The notes under the pieces were generated by a model. The model worked only from the letters and a program-made list of their open reading frames with translations, did not search any database and had not been told where the DNA came from. Below, in pieces: positions 19,543 through 27,200 of a stretch of 64,000 nt of DNA. The DNA is from Psychrobacter fulvigenes. GTDB taxonomy: Bacteria; Pseudomonadota; Gammaproteobacteria; Pseudomonadales; Moraxellaceae. The stretch spans positions 124,001 to 188,000 of the forward strand of contig NZ_CAJGZP010000001.1 in assembly GCF_904846155.1 (NCBI RefSeq). The letters run 5' to 3'. Within the stretch, counting starts at the first letter, position 1. The number at the start of each line of letters is the position of its first letter. The translations under genes and the position numbers were made by a program.

Positions 19543-19809
19543 ATGCTAACTAATACTGATCGCGAACAAATCATTGCCCAATACAAGCGCAGCGAAAATG
19601 ACACAGGTTCACCTGAAGTTCAAATCGCTCTACTAAGCGCGCGTATCAATGATCTACAAGACCATTTCAAAGCTCACAAAGCTGACCACCATAGCCGCCG
19701 CGGTCTTATCCGTATGGTTAATACACGCCGTAAGCTACTAGACTACCTAAAAGGTAAAGATCTTGGTCGTTATAGCACCATTATTAGCCAGTTAGGCCTA
19801 CGTCGTTAA
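19543..19809 (+). CDS. rpsO: 30S ribosomal protein S15
   Basis: S15 is a primary 16S rRNA-binding protein of the 30S platform. It has 88 residues after the initiator Met, typical of the family. Signatures are [37 protein letters not shown] and [16 protein letters not shown], ending with ISQLGLRR. The start ATG follows GGAGAAAATTT. The rpsO-pnp order is as in E. coli. Confidence 0.98.
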   Translation: MLTNTDREQIIAQYKRSENDTGSPEVQIALLSARINDLQDHFKAHKADHHSRRGLIRMVNTRRKLLDYLKGKDLGRYSTIISQLGLRR

Positions 19810-19906
19810 TTTAACGATCGTTGATAGATAAGAGCCAAGAAAGGTTGTTGCAGCTTTGCTTAATAGACCACCTTGCTACCATCTATCATAAAATATGAGT
19901 TTTATA

Positions 19907-19940
19907 AAAACGGTGTGGAATAGTTTCACGCCGTTTTTTT
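19907..19940 (+). terminator. Intrinsic terminator after rpsO
   Basis: AAAACGG-T-GTG / CAC-G-CCGTTTT stem with a GAATAGTTT loop and following T-run. Confidence 0.8.
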
Positions 19941-20061
19941 ATGCAAGTTCGTTCTCTCTTAGAGTCGATATCAAGTCAAAGTCAGGTAAAAGTCAGGTCG
20001 AAGACAAATTTTTGCATCTACTGTTAAAGAGTAAATGAATTTGAGCTAGTTTTGCAATTAA

Positions 20062-20091
20062 TTGGTCAATACTCATAAATCACTGTAAAAT
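20062..20091 (+). promoter_or_regulatory. Candidate promoter of pnp
   Basis: TTGGTC (20062-20067), an 18-base spacer and TAAAAT (20086-20091) would give a pnp leader of about 330 nt. Confidence 0.4.
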
Positions 20092-20299
20092 AGTGCACTA
20101 TGAATTTTCAAGGTTACCTGCTAATTATGGTGTGAGTGCTATGACTGCCTTACAATCATTGGTAGCGCCAAACAATATGGGTAATATCGAGATTTGTGCA
20201 TTTTTTATCAGCAGTAATCACAACGATCGGTGATAAGGGATCAGTGATAAAAAGCTGAATGTAGAACAATCAAGAAGAAACAAAAGTACGACCAATAAA

Positions 20300-20355
20300 T
20301 GTGTGCTCAAGAGCAAAGTGTGCAAGCCGGACTTGCAAGCCTCACTAAGCACACA
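20300..20355 (+). promoter_or_regulatory. Long stem-loop in the pnp leader
   Basis: Outer arms TGTGTGCT (20300-20307) and AGCACACA (20348-20355) enclose an inner perfect hairpin TGCAAG-CCGGA-CTTGCA flanked by GTG and CAC. The layout is that of the E. coli pnp leader duplex, which RNase III cuts and PNPase then uses to repress its own message. The function here is inferred from position and shape only. Confidence 0.5.
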
Positions 20356-20430
20356 ACAGAATTTTTAACGACAGATATCGTGCATTATATGGCTGATATC
20401 AATTTCGTCATTCATCATTAGGAAAATTAT

Positions 20431-22560
20431 ATGACAGCTCCAACAATGTTTAATACCATTAAGCGTGAATTCCAATACGGCGACCAAAAAGTCGTGCTAG
20501 AAACTGGCCGCGTCGCTCGCCAAGCCAACTCTATCATAGTACATATGGGCGGTGTCACCGTATTAGTAGCAGCCGTAGTCAAGTCAGAAGCCCGCGAGGG
20601 ACAAAACTTCTTTCCATTGACTGTCAACTATCAAGAAAAAATGTATGCTGCGGGTAAAATCCCAGGTGCTTACGGTAAACGTGAAGGCCGTGCCAGTGAG
20701 TTTGAAACGTTAACGTCGCGTCTAATCGACCGTCCGATTCGTCCATTATTCCCTGAAGGCTACCTTAACGAGATTCAAATCACGGCTACCGTTGTTTCAT
20801 CAGATAAGACTCAACATGCCGATATCGCAGCACTGATAGGCGCCTCAGCAGCGCTTGCTATCTCTGATGCACCATTCAATGGTCCTGTCGCTGCGGCACG
20901 TGTTGGCTTTATCAATGGTGAATACGTCCTAAACCCAACGCTTGAGCAGCTCAAAGAAAGCGATCTTGATTTGGTAGTTGCCGGTACAAAGTCTGCAGTA
21001 CTTATGGTTGAATCTGAAGCAGCTGAGCTATCAGAAGATCAAATGCTAGGCGCAGTACTATATGGCCATGAGCAGCAGCAAATTGTCATTGACAATATTA
21101 TTTCAATGGCAGAAGAAGTTGGCACTGCAAAGCAAGAGTTCACTGCTCCTAAGCATGATGAAACGCTTGAAAACAACATGAAAGAACAGTTCGGTGTTCA
21201 GGTTGCTGACGCTTATACCACCACTGATAAGCAAGAGCGCTACTCTAAGCTTGACGAAATCAAGCAAGCTGCTATCGATGCGTTAGCCGGTGATCCAGAG
21301 TCAGAAACCTACAGTGATACTGTGGCTGAGCTAAAAGAGATCTATAACGATCTTAAGTACCGTACCGTGCGTGACAATATCCTATCTGGTAAGCCACGTA
21401 TTGATGGTCGTGATCTTGAGACCGTTCGTGCGATAGACGTACAGGTTGGTGTCCTACCATATACTCATGGTTCAGCGCTATTTACTCGCGGTGAGACGCA
21501 AGCATTGGTGACCACCACGCTTGGTAACAGCCGTGATGTGAATATGATTGACTCACTAGCAGGCACTATCCGTGATCATTTCATGCTGCATTATAACTTC
21601 CCGCATTTCTCAGTCGGTGAGACTGGCCGTGAAGGCATTCCAAAACGTCGTGAAATCGGTCATGGTCGCCTAGCGCGCCGTGGGGTACAAGCGATGCTAC
21701 CGGACAGCGAACGCTTCCCGTATGTCATCCGTGTGGTCTCAGAAATCACTGAGTCAAATGGCTCATCTTCTATGGCGTCTGTTTGCGGTGCAAGCTTGGC
21801 ATTGATGGATGCAGGTGTCCCAATCAAAGCACCAGTTGCTGGTATTGCGATGGGCTTGGTTAAAGAAGGCGAGCGCTTTGCGGTCTTATCAGACATCTTA
21901 GGTGATGAAGATCATCTTGGTGATATGGACTTTAAAGTTGCGGGTTCTAAAGACGGTATCACTGCGCTACAGATGGATATCAAAATCGAAGGTATTACCT
22001 CAGACATCATGGAGCAAGCGCTTAAACAAGCTCATGCTGGTCGTATCCATATCTTAGAAGCAATGAATAAAGTATTGCCAGAGAGCCGTACAGAAATCAA
22101 CGCTCATGCCCCGAACTACGCGGTTATCGAAATCAACCCTGATAAGATTCGCGATGTCATCGGTAAAGGCGGCGCGATGATTCGTCAGCTAACGGAAGAG
22201 ACTGGTGCAGTCATCGATATCGACGATGCTGGTACGATTCGTATCTTTGGTGAAAACAAAGCCGCGACGAAAGCTGCTATTGGTAAAATTGAAGCATTAA
22301 CGGCTGAAGTTGAAGTCGGCAAAACCTATGAAGGTACGGTTGCTCGTATCGTAGACTTCGGTGCGTTCGTTAACGTCTTGCCAAATACTGACGGCTTAGT
22401 ACATATCTCACAAATCGCAGAAGAGCGCGTAGAGAATGTATCAGACTATCTAAAAGAAGGTCAGACGGTCAATGTCTTCGTCCAAGACGTCGATAACCGT
22501 GGTCGCATTAAGCTGACTATGAAAGGTATCGAGCAGGGTTCAAACTCAACTGCTGAATAA
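20431..22560 (+). CDS. pnp: Polyribonucleotide nucleotidyltransferase (PNPase)
   Basis: PNPase is the phosphorolytic 3'-5' exoribonuclease of the RNA degradosome. It has 709 residues. The order is RNase PH domain 1 (from about residue 10), all-helical linker, catalytic RNase PH domain 2 ([13 protein letters not shown], and later [16 protein letters not shown]), KH domain with [21 protein letters not shown], and S1 domain with [29 protein letters not shown]. Length matches the family. It is followed by a strong terminator. Confidence 0.98.
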   Translation: MTAPTMFNTIKREFQYGDQKVVLETGRVARQANSIIVHMGGVTVLVAAVVKSEAREGQNFFPLTVNYQEKMYAAGKIPGAYGKREGRASEFETLTSRLIDRPIRPLFPEGYLNEIQITATVVSSDKTQHADIAALIGASAALAISDAPFNGPVAAARVGFINGEYVLNPTLEQLKESDLDLVVAGTKSAVLMVESEAAELSEDQMLGAVLYGHEQQQIVIDNIISMAEEVGTAKQEFTAPKHDETLENNMKEQFGVQVADAYTTTDKQERYSKLDEIKQAAIDALAGDPESETYSDTVAELKEIYNDLKYRTVRDNILSGKPRIDGRDLETVRAIDVQVGVLPYTHGSALFTRGETQALVTTTLGNSRDVNMIDSLAGTIRDHFMLHYNFPHFSVGETGREGIPKRREIGHGRLARRGVQAMLPDSERFPYVIRVVSEITESNGSSSMASVCGASLALMDAGVPIKAPVAGIAMGLVKEGERFAVLSDILGDEDHLGDMDFKVAGSKDGITALQMDIKIEGITSDIMEQALKQAHAGRIHILEAMNKVLPESRTEINAHAPNYAVIEINPDKIRDVIGKGGAMIRQLTEETGAVIDIDDAGTIRIFGENKAATKAAIGKIEALTAEVEVGKTYEGTVARIVDFGAFVNVLPNTDGLVHISQIAEERVENVSDYLKEGQTVNVFVQDVDNRGRIKLTMKGIEQGSNSTAE

Positions 22561-22578
22561 TTAGTTTTGCTTGATATA

Positions 22579-22616
22579 AAAAACCGCCTTGAGTTGATGC
22601 TCAAGGCGGTTTTTTT
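22579..22616 (+). terminator. Intrinsic terminator after pnp
   Basis: A stem AAAACCGCCTTGAG / CTCAAGGCGGTTTT with a short loop and a T-run. Confidence 0.9.
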
Positions 22617-22702
22617 GGTCTGTTAGATAATTGGAAGGTGGTTTTGATTGTGATCTTTTAAACATAACGTCCGTTATGGGAACTATTGAGGGTTTTGGGG
22701 TT

Positions 22703-22729
22703 CTTTACCGCTAATTTGAGACGGTAAAG
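22703..22729 (-). repeat. Hairpin downstream of the minus-strand micro-ORF
   Basis: CTTTACCG (22703-22710) and CGGTAAAG (22722-22729) form a perfect 8-base stem just after the stop codon of the 29-codon frame at 22738-22827. A second perfect dyad, CATAACG-TC-CGTTATG, lies further downstream near 22670-22686. Confidence 0.55.
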
Positions 22730-22737
22730 AGGTCGTG

Positions 22738-22827
22738 TTATTGTGCGATATTTTGAAATATTGAGTAAGCTTCTAAAAGAATTGAACAGACCTCTAAGAT
22801 CAGTGATAAGCATTCGTATATCGTCAT
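22738..22827 (-). CDS. Possible type I toxin-like micro-peptide (29 aa)
   Basis: A 29-codon frame beginning MTIYECLSLIL, dominated by L, I and other hydrophobic residues, with acidic residues spaced through it. The ATG is preceded by a near-perfect ribosome site AAGGAG at 8 bases spacing, the strongest feature of this otherwise empty 430-base gap. The opening M-T-x-Y-E-x-L pattern recalls the short holin-like toxins of type I toxin-antitoxin systems (TxpA/Hol_Tox group), but the rest is not diagnostic. Hairpins follow the stop codon. It lies between the pnp terminator and an upstream minus-strand terminator. Coding status is unproven. Confidence 0.35.
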   Translation of the reverse strand: MTIYECLSLILEVCSILLEAYSIFQNIAQ

Positions 22828-22924
22828 GTGTTTGTCTCCTTATTTCATAAAACCGATTAAGCTAGAATCTCTTTTCTCTCTAATACGTCCACCTTCTAAA
22901 TTTTCGTAGTGTTTTCAAGCATAT

Positions 22925-22957
22925 AAAAAAAAGACCTTTAGTCGTGACTAAAGGTCT
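22925..22957 (-). terminator. Minus-strand intrinsic terminator
   Basis: An 11-base stem AGACCTTTAGT / ACTAAAGGTCT (22932-22957) is followed on the minus strand by eight T. No annotated minus-strand gene lies upstream, so it implies a short unannotated transcript from about 22960-23050, or it insulates the micro-ORF. Confidence 0.65.
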
Positions 22958-23052
22958 GATAAGTAGGTTATCTTCTGCATGTTCTGTTCACAGACGTATT
23001 CACAATAATTTGTTAAAATGTCTTCAGTCACTACAGCAAATATGAGTTTAAT

Positions 23053-23577
23053 ATGAGAATATATTTAGGGCTATTGCTAGCTTTATTTTCTTTCAGTACG
23101 AGTGCGAGCTCTTTAAGTGTGAGTAATACTGATACCAACCACAATCAATCAAATGTACCTAATAGGCTTATCAGTGATCAGTCAAGTCCAAGAGTGAGTT
23201 GGGGTGGTGCCGATAGCTTAGCCAATGCTTCAAAAGCTACTACAAGAAAAATGAATATTTACAAAGACCAAAGTGGTCAAGTTTTACTCACAAACATTAG
23301 TCCTAGTGGTAATTTTGATAAATTCACTAAGAAAAAAAAAGTAGTTTATAGAGATATAGAAAAAGAGAGAGAGGAAAAATGGGAGCGCCAATTAAATGAG
23401 AAACCAGCCGCCAGAATTGGTATGTCTCATAAACAAGTTTTGAGTGATACGAATTGGGGCAAACCTAAAGATGTAAGGACGACTATTGCTGCGTCAGGAA
23501 CGTCAGAACAATGGATGTATAGCAGCACTCATTCCCTTTACTTTAAAGGCGGCAAGTTAATTAAGATAGAAAAGTAA
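23053..23577 (+). CDS. Secreted hypothetical protein with DUF4124-like segment
   Basis: A 174-residue protein with a cleavable-looking signal peptide (MRIYLGLLLALFSFSTSASS). The central segment MNIYKDQSGQVLLTNISPSG resembles DUF4124-type modules found in periplasmic proteins. A K/E-rich helix follows. The C-terminal part (RIGMSHKQVLSDTNWGKPKD, then SEQWMYSSTHSLYFKGGKLIKIE) looks like the small SmpA/OmlA-type fold seen at the end of many such proteins. Likely periplasmic. It stands alone, and its function is unknown. Confidence 0.7.
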   Translation: MRIYLGLLLALFSFSTSASSLSVSNTDTNHNQSNVPNRLISDQSSPRVSWGGADSLANASKATTRKMNIYKDQSGQVLLTNISPSGNFDKFTKKKKVVYRDIEKEREEKWERQLNEKPAARIGMSHKQVLSDTNWGKPKDVRTTIAASGTSEQWMYSSTHSLYFKGGKLIKIEK

Positions 23578-23718
23578 GTCTTAAATACTGACCCAACAAT
23601 CAAAGGGCGTTAGCTACTGCAAATAAAATCAGTTTGTCCGACACGAAAATTCTTTACTTTATGAGCCTTTCCTAAAAACTGTGTAACTGCTTATAATCCA
23701 CCACCAGGAGAATAAGCA

Positions 23719-23859
23719 ATGACTACCCAATCTGATATCAAGAAACTGGCCGAGCAGATGGCTGGTAGCATGAAAAGCTTCGATGACATCAAAGACTTCC
23801 AAAAGCAGACCGCTAAAATGCAGCTACTTATTTCAGACTTTATATGTCGTAATAAATAA
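23719..23859 (+). pseudogene. Possible N-terminal remnant of a transposase (46 codons)
   Basis: A 46-codon frame starting MTTQSDIKKLAEQMAG with an AGGAG ribosome site at 8 bases. The stretch FDDIKDFQKQ resembles, from memory, the N-terminus of IS256-family transposases, but the frame stops after about 45 residues and nothing transposase-like continues in any frame before glsA. I saw no terminal inverted repeats. It could instead be a genuine small protein; the assignment needs a database search. Confidence 0.35.
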
Positions 23860-23951
23860 TAGTAAAATATAATTTCCACACCTTATCCCATGCATTCAGT
23901 TAAACTCATTATTACCCAACAACGCAGTAGAACTACGGTTACACCACTATT

Positions 23952-24872
23952 ATGCAGCAGATTTTAGACGACATTGCCGCCCAGATGGCTCTTGAAACCG
24001 AGCGTGGGAAAGTGGCGGATTACATCCCGCAACTGGCTCATATAGACCCAAACCAGTTTGGTATTGCCGTCGCCACACCTGATGGGCAGGTATATGCAGC
24101 AGGGGATGCGAGCACGCTTTTCTCCATACAAAGTATCTCCAAAGTGTTTACCTTAACCATCGCCCTTGGCAAGTTAGGGAATGCGCTTTGGACACACGTT
24201 GGTCGTGAGCCATCTGGCGACCCCTTTAACTCCATCACCATACTGGAGTATGAATCTGGTCGACCGCGAAACCCCTTTATCAATGCTGGGGCGATTGCAG
24301 TGGTAGATGCGATTATGATGGGGCATGAGCCAAGAGAAATACTGGGGGAGATTCTGCAATTTGTGCACTTTGTGGCAGACGATGAATCAATTCGTTTTGA
24401 TCATAAAGTGGCCGCATCGGAAATGGAGCATAGAGACCGAAACGCGGCGTTAGCACACTTTATGAAATCCTTTGGTCATCTCAAGCACGATGTGGATAAA
24501 GTATTAGGTGTTTATTTTCATCAATGTTCGATTGCGATGAATTGCCAGCAGTTGGCTCGTGCCGGCCTATTTTTAGTATCTAATGGTGTCAATCAACACA
24601 CAGGGATCAGGGTCATCAATCCACAGCGGTCTAGGCGTATTAATTCGCTGATGATGATGTGCGGTCATTACGATGGCTCTGGAGAGTTTGCCTATCGTGT
24701 CGGCTTGCCAGGTAAAAGCGGGGTGGGTGGCGGTATTTTGACGATAGCGCCGGGTAAAGGATCTATCGCGGTTTGGTCGCCAGGACTTGATCCTGTAGGC
24801 AACTCCAAACTGGGACTAAAAGCATTAGAGCTGCTAGTAGAACAAACGGGCTGGTCTGTTTTTTCGGATTAG
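23952..24872 (+). CDS. glsA: Glutaminase
   Basis: Glutaminase A hydrolyses glutamine to glutamate and ammonia. It has 306 residues, the usual length. The serine beta-lactamase-like catalytic motif SxxK is SISK (61-64) within [13 protein letters not shown]. Other signatures are [19 protein letters not shown], and the C-terminal [35 protein letters not shown]. It is a single-gene unit. Confidence 0.96.
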   Translation: MQQILDDIAAQMALETERGKVADYIPQLAHIDPNQFGIAVATPDGQVYAAGDASTLFSIQSISKVFTLTIALGKLGNALWTHVGREPSGDPFNSITILEYESGRPRNPFINAGAIAVVDAIMMGHEPREILGEILQFVHFVADDESIRFDHKVAASEMEHRDRNAALAHFMKSFGHLKHDVDKVLGVYFHQCSIAMNCQQLARAGLFLVSNGVNQHTGIRVINPQRSRRINSLMMMCGHYDGSGEFAYRVGLPGKSGVGGGILTIAPGKGSIAVWSPGLDPVGNSKLGLKALELLVEQTGWSVFSD

Positions 24873-24879
24873 AGGCAAT

Positions 24880-24926
24880 AAAAAATCCAATGCCAAACGC
24901 TTACTTCAAACGTCTAACATTGGATT
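24880..24926 (-). terminator. Intrinsic terminator (minus strand) of the acidic protein gene
   Basis: AATCCAATG (24884-24892) and CATTGGATT (24918-24926) pair, with a run of T on the minus strand following. It ends the gene at 24958-25512. Confidence 0.65.
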
Positions 24927-24957
24927 GATGACACTACAAACTAGTTGGTGAGATTTT

Positions 24958-25512
24958 CTATTCCTGATCTAGTTTATCAATCATACCTTGATACTTTTCT
25001 TTTCTGCTAACAATCTTAGCGCGTTCTTCTTCTACGTTGGCTATGAGCTTTTTGGCGACTTCGACACTCTTGTCAAAGGCTGCCAGCTCCATATCTACCA
25101 CAGCTATCAACCTTTGCAGAGTCATCGCCGCGGCTTTTTCTGTGACACCATTAGTAATGCCCGTAGCTTCGGACATAAAGTCTTCTCTAAGCTTGGACGC
25201 CCACTGGAACATACCAGCCATCGTCATACCAGATGCATCGTCTTGTTCTGACTTATCTCTTTTGTTAGCGTCTTCGTCTTTTTTTTGATCAGATTTACTA
25301 TCTTTATCGGACTTGTCGTCTTTGTTAGATTTATTATCTTTTTTAGATTCATCTTCTTTGCTAGAGTCATCGGTATCATAGTTATGATCAGCGTTATAAT
25401 CGTCAAAATCACCGTCTTCGTACACGACAGTATCGTCTTTTACGACCTCTACCGCTGTCACCGCATCATTTTCTTTCTTAGTGCTTTTATTGTTGGAAGT
25501 GTTGTTTGACAT
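24958..25512 (-). CDS. Acidic low-complexity hypothetical protein with C-terminal helical domain
   Basis: 184 residues in two parts. Residues 1-95 are an almost pure D/K/S/N/E stretch (repeats like SNKDDKSDKDSKSD), highly charged and surely disordered. Residues 96-184 (MAGMFQWASKLREDFMSEATG onward) are predicted helical and coiled-coil, with a phasin-like feel: amphipathic, A/E/K-rich, no cysteines. No enzymatic motif. It is monocistronic, with its own terminator. I do not recognise a family; it may be a lineage-specific phasin-like or granule-associated protein, which is a guess. Confidence 0.6.
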   Translation of the reverse strand: MSNNTSNNKSTKKENDAVTAVEVVKDDTVVYEDGDFDDYNADHNYDTDDSSKEDESKKDNKSNKDDKSDKDSKSDQKKDEDANKRDKSEQDDASGMTMAGMFQWASKLREDFMSEATGITNGVTEKAAAMTLQRLIAVVDMELAAFDKSVEVAKKLIANVEEERAKIVSRKEKYQGMIDKLDQE

Positions 25513-25662
25513 AACTGATTATCCTGTTTGAAGTTCTAAGTAAGAGATATCTACGCTCGATAATCTTCATACTCGATACTAGGCCGAAGTGATTTTTTAG
25601 TCAATGTGTCGACATAAATATACCTATTAAGACCTACAGGAAAAAACATTTGAATAGAAAGT

Positions 25663-26238
25663 TTAGTGGGTGTAAGAAGAGATGCTATTGGGCAGATGAA
25701 TATCTATTCGAAGCTTAGGGAGATCTTGTAGTTGCCGAGTCAGCAAGGGCAGGGTGTCAGCATGCCAATCTAAGGGCACTGAGTTTGATGAGTCGAGAGC
25801 ATCGGTCGCATCAGCTTGTGGGGTATGGTAAGAAATGAGAGGGCGTGCCAGTAGTGCAACCCTGCGGATGCCTTGATAGCGTATAAGAGGCATGAGCTGT
25901 TGCTGCAAATCAATCAATGAGGCGTTTAGCCAACGAGCTCGCGTTGGGTGATAAGGGTGGTCAGATGTGACAAGATTAGCAATATAACTGGGTTGGTTGC
26001 CATTACTGCTGATACCAAGACCGGCGTGCTCAAGTGTGCGTTTGTGCAGTAAGCAGCTGCCGACCTTTAAGCTATTATCACGACAGGCGCGATAATAGCG
26101 CTGATGGTTGTCAGGGAATAAAGTTTTTGTGCGCATGAGCACAGGATCTAAGAGGATGCCTGCTGTGTTTACTGGCAACACCAGTATTTGCGCACTGCTA
26201 TTCAATATAGGAGTATGGGTAAGCTCTAAAGTTGCCAT
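25663..26238 (-). CDS. Macro-domain-like protein
   Basis: About 191 residues from the preferred ATG at 26238, chosen because AAAAGGAG lies 8 bases before it. A longer frame would overlap the upstream gene. The opening ILVLPVNTAGILLDPVLMRTKTLFPDNHQRYYRACRD follows the pattern of macro domains of the DarG/TARG type (VNxxG, then FPxxxxxYxxAC), and YIANLVTSDH fits the later IxNLxTK-like strand. Macro domains bind or remove ADP-ribose. Here the glycine-rich loop is degenerate. No DarT-like ADP-ribosyltransferase is nearby. It lies 28 bases after a membrane coiled-coil gene and is probably co-transcribed. Confidence 0.6.
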   Translation of the reverse strand: MATLELTHTPILNSSAQILVLPVNTAGILLDPVLMRTKTLFPDNHQRYYRACRDNSLKVGSCLLHKRTLEHAGLGISSNGNQPSYIANLVTSDHPYHPTRARWLNASLIDLQQQLMPLIRYQGIRRVALLARPLISYHTPQADATDALDSSNSVPLDWHADTLPLLTRQLQDLPKLRIDIHLPNSISSYTH

Positions 26239-26266
26239 CGTACATACTCCTTTTGATAGCATGGCA

Positions 26267-26809
26267 TCACTCAGCCTTAGCTTCAGCTTGTTTGCTTGCT
26301 TCAAGCTGAGCAATTTGCTGCTCAAGCAAGGCGATTTGCTCAGCTTTCATATCCGTTAGCTGTTTATTCATTGCGATTTGTTCAGCTGCCAGTTTTTCTT
26401 GTTCGGCTAAACGTTTACGCTCATCCTCTAAGCGATCAATCTCTTCTTTAGCTAGGCTATCGGTTTCTGGCAATGGCGCATTTAAAATAGCTGCAGCCTC
26501 AGGAAGCTGCAAGTCAGTCATATCGCTACCATCATCGACTACAGTACTACTATCAATACTGTCGGTATCACCGATGGTGTCTGTATTCTCTGTCATGGCA
26601 GCAGACTGTGCAACTTGAGTTTGCTGAGTTTCCGTTGGCGTCTCTCCTGTCGTTGCTGGCGAGCTTGGCAGCGGACGTGGCCAAACAAAGTAACCAATCA
26701 CGATTATTAGTAATAAAATTATTAGGGCAATTAGCCCTTTTGAGCTCATGCCTGCTGACTCGGACTTTGAAGTTTTGGTCAAGATAGGACGGGGTTTTTT
26801 GGAAGACAT
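26267..26809 (-). CDS. Membrane-anchored coiled-coil hypothetical protein
   Basis: About 180 residues from the ATG at 26809 (MSSKKPRPIL; a frame-extending ATG lies at 26836). A short basic N-terminus precedes one transmembrane segment (LIALIILLLIIVIGYFVW). A T/S/D/E-rich linker and a C-terminal coiled coil follow (EEIDRLEDERKRLAEQEKL onward, about 60 residues). The topology suggests a bitopic inner-membrane protein with the coiled coil in the periplasm. It is upstream of the macro-domain-like gene in the same direction. No family recognised. Confidence 0.6.
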   Translation of the reverse strand: MSSKKPRPILTKTSKSESAGMSSKGLIALIILLLIIVIGYFVWPRPLPSSPATTGETPTETQQTQVAQSAAMTENTDTIGDTDSIDSSTVVDDGSDMTDLQLPEAAAILNAPLPETDSLAKEEIDRLEDERKRLAEQEKLAAEQIAMNKQLTDMKAEQIALLEQQIAQLEASKQAEAKAE

Positions 26810-26861
26810 AACATGGCCAATATAGGTTAGAAGCAAGGTTCTATACTATAGCAAACCCCAC

Positions 26862-26887
26862 AACAAAAACCTATCTGTTGATAGGTT
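26862..26887 (-). terminator. Terminator of the prlC-yheV transcript
   Basis: On the minus strand AACCTATC-AACA-GATAGGTT is followed by TTTTTGTTG. Confidence 0.65.
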
Positions 26888-26942
26888 AGTGGTCGTTCTG
26901 AGACTATAGTATAGAAATTATCCGCGGTACGAATAGAGCTGA

Positions 26943-27200
26943 CTACGTTTTAAACTTCACGGTTCCGCTAGTACCTGTGGCCATTGCATCTCGAGTAAGC
27001 TGATCTTCGAGATGGTTTTTGGCACTAATTGCGTCAGGATCGGGTCGACGTTCGCTGTGGTCGCACTGAGTACACTCAATGTACTCATCAGGCTCAGGCG
27101 TGACTACAGTTATCTGTACGACTGCATCTAAGGCCTGGCATTTTGGACAGCGTACGCCAGCCAAAAACTGCCGCTTCGGACGGTTGGACTGATAACGCAT
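26943..27200 (-). CDS. yheV: YheV family (DUF2387) zinc-ribbon protein
   Basis: 85 residues. RQFLAGVRCPKCQALDAVVQI and YIECTQCDHSERR place four cysteines as two CxxC knuckles, the YheV/DUF2387 putative metal-binding pattern. Its ATG overlaps the last base of the prlC stop codon (TAATG), so translation is probably coupled. prlC-yheV adjacency occurs in other gammaproteobacteria, but no function has been established that I know of. Confidence 0.85.
   Translation of the reverse strand: MRYQSNRPKRQFLAGVRCPKCQALDAVVQITVVTPEPDEYIECTQCDHSERRPDPDAISAKNHLEDQLTRDAMATGTSGTVKFKT

Noticed and set aside
20140..20232. 30-codon frame between rpsO and pnp
   Set aside because: No ribosome site and no hydrophobic or conserved pattern.
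24958..25512. Plus-strand frames rich in I/F/V opposite the acidic gene
   Set aside because: They are reverse readings of the D/K/S-rich stretch, and only the minus strand has the terminator and sensible composition.
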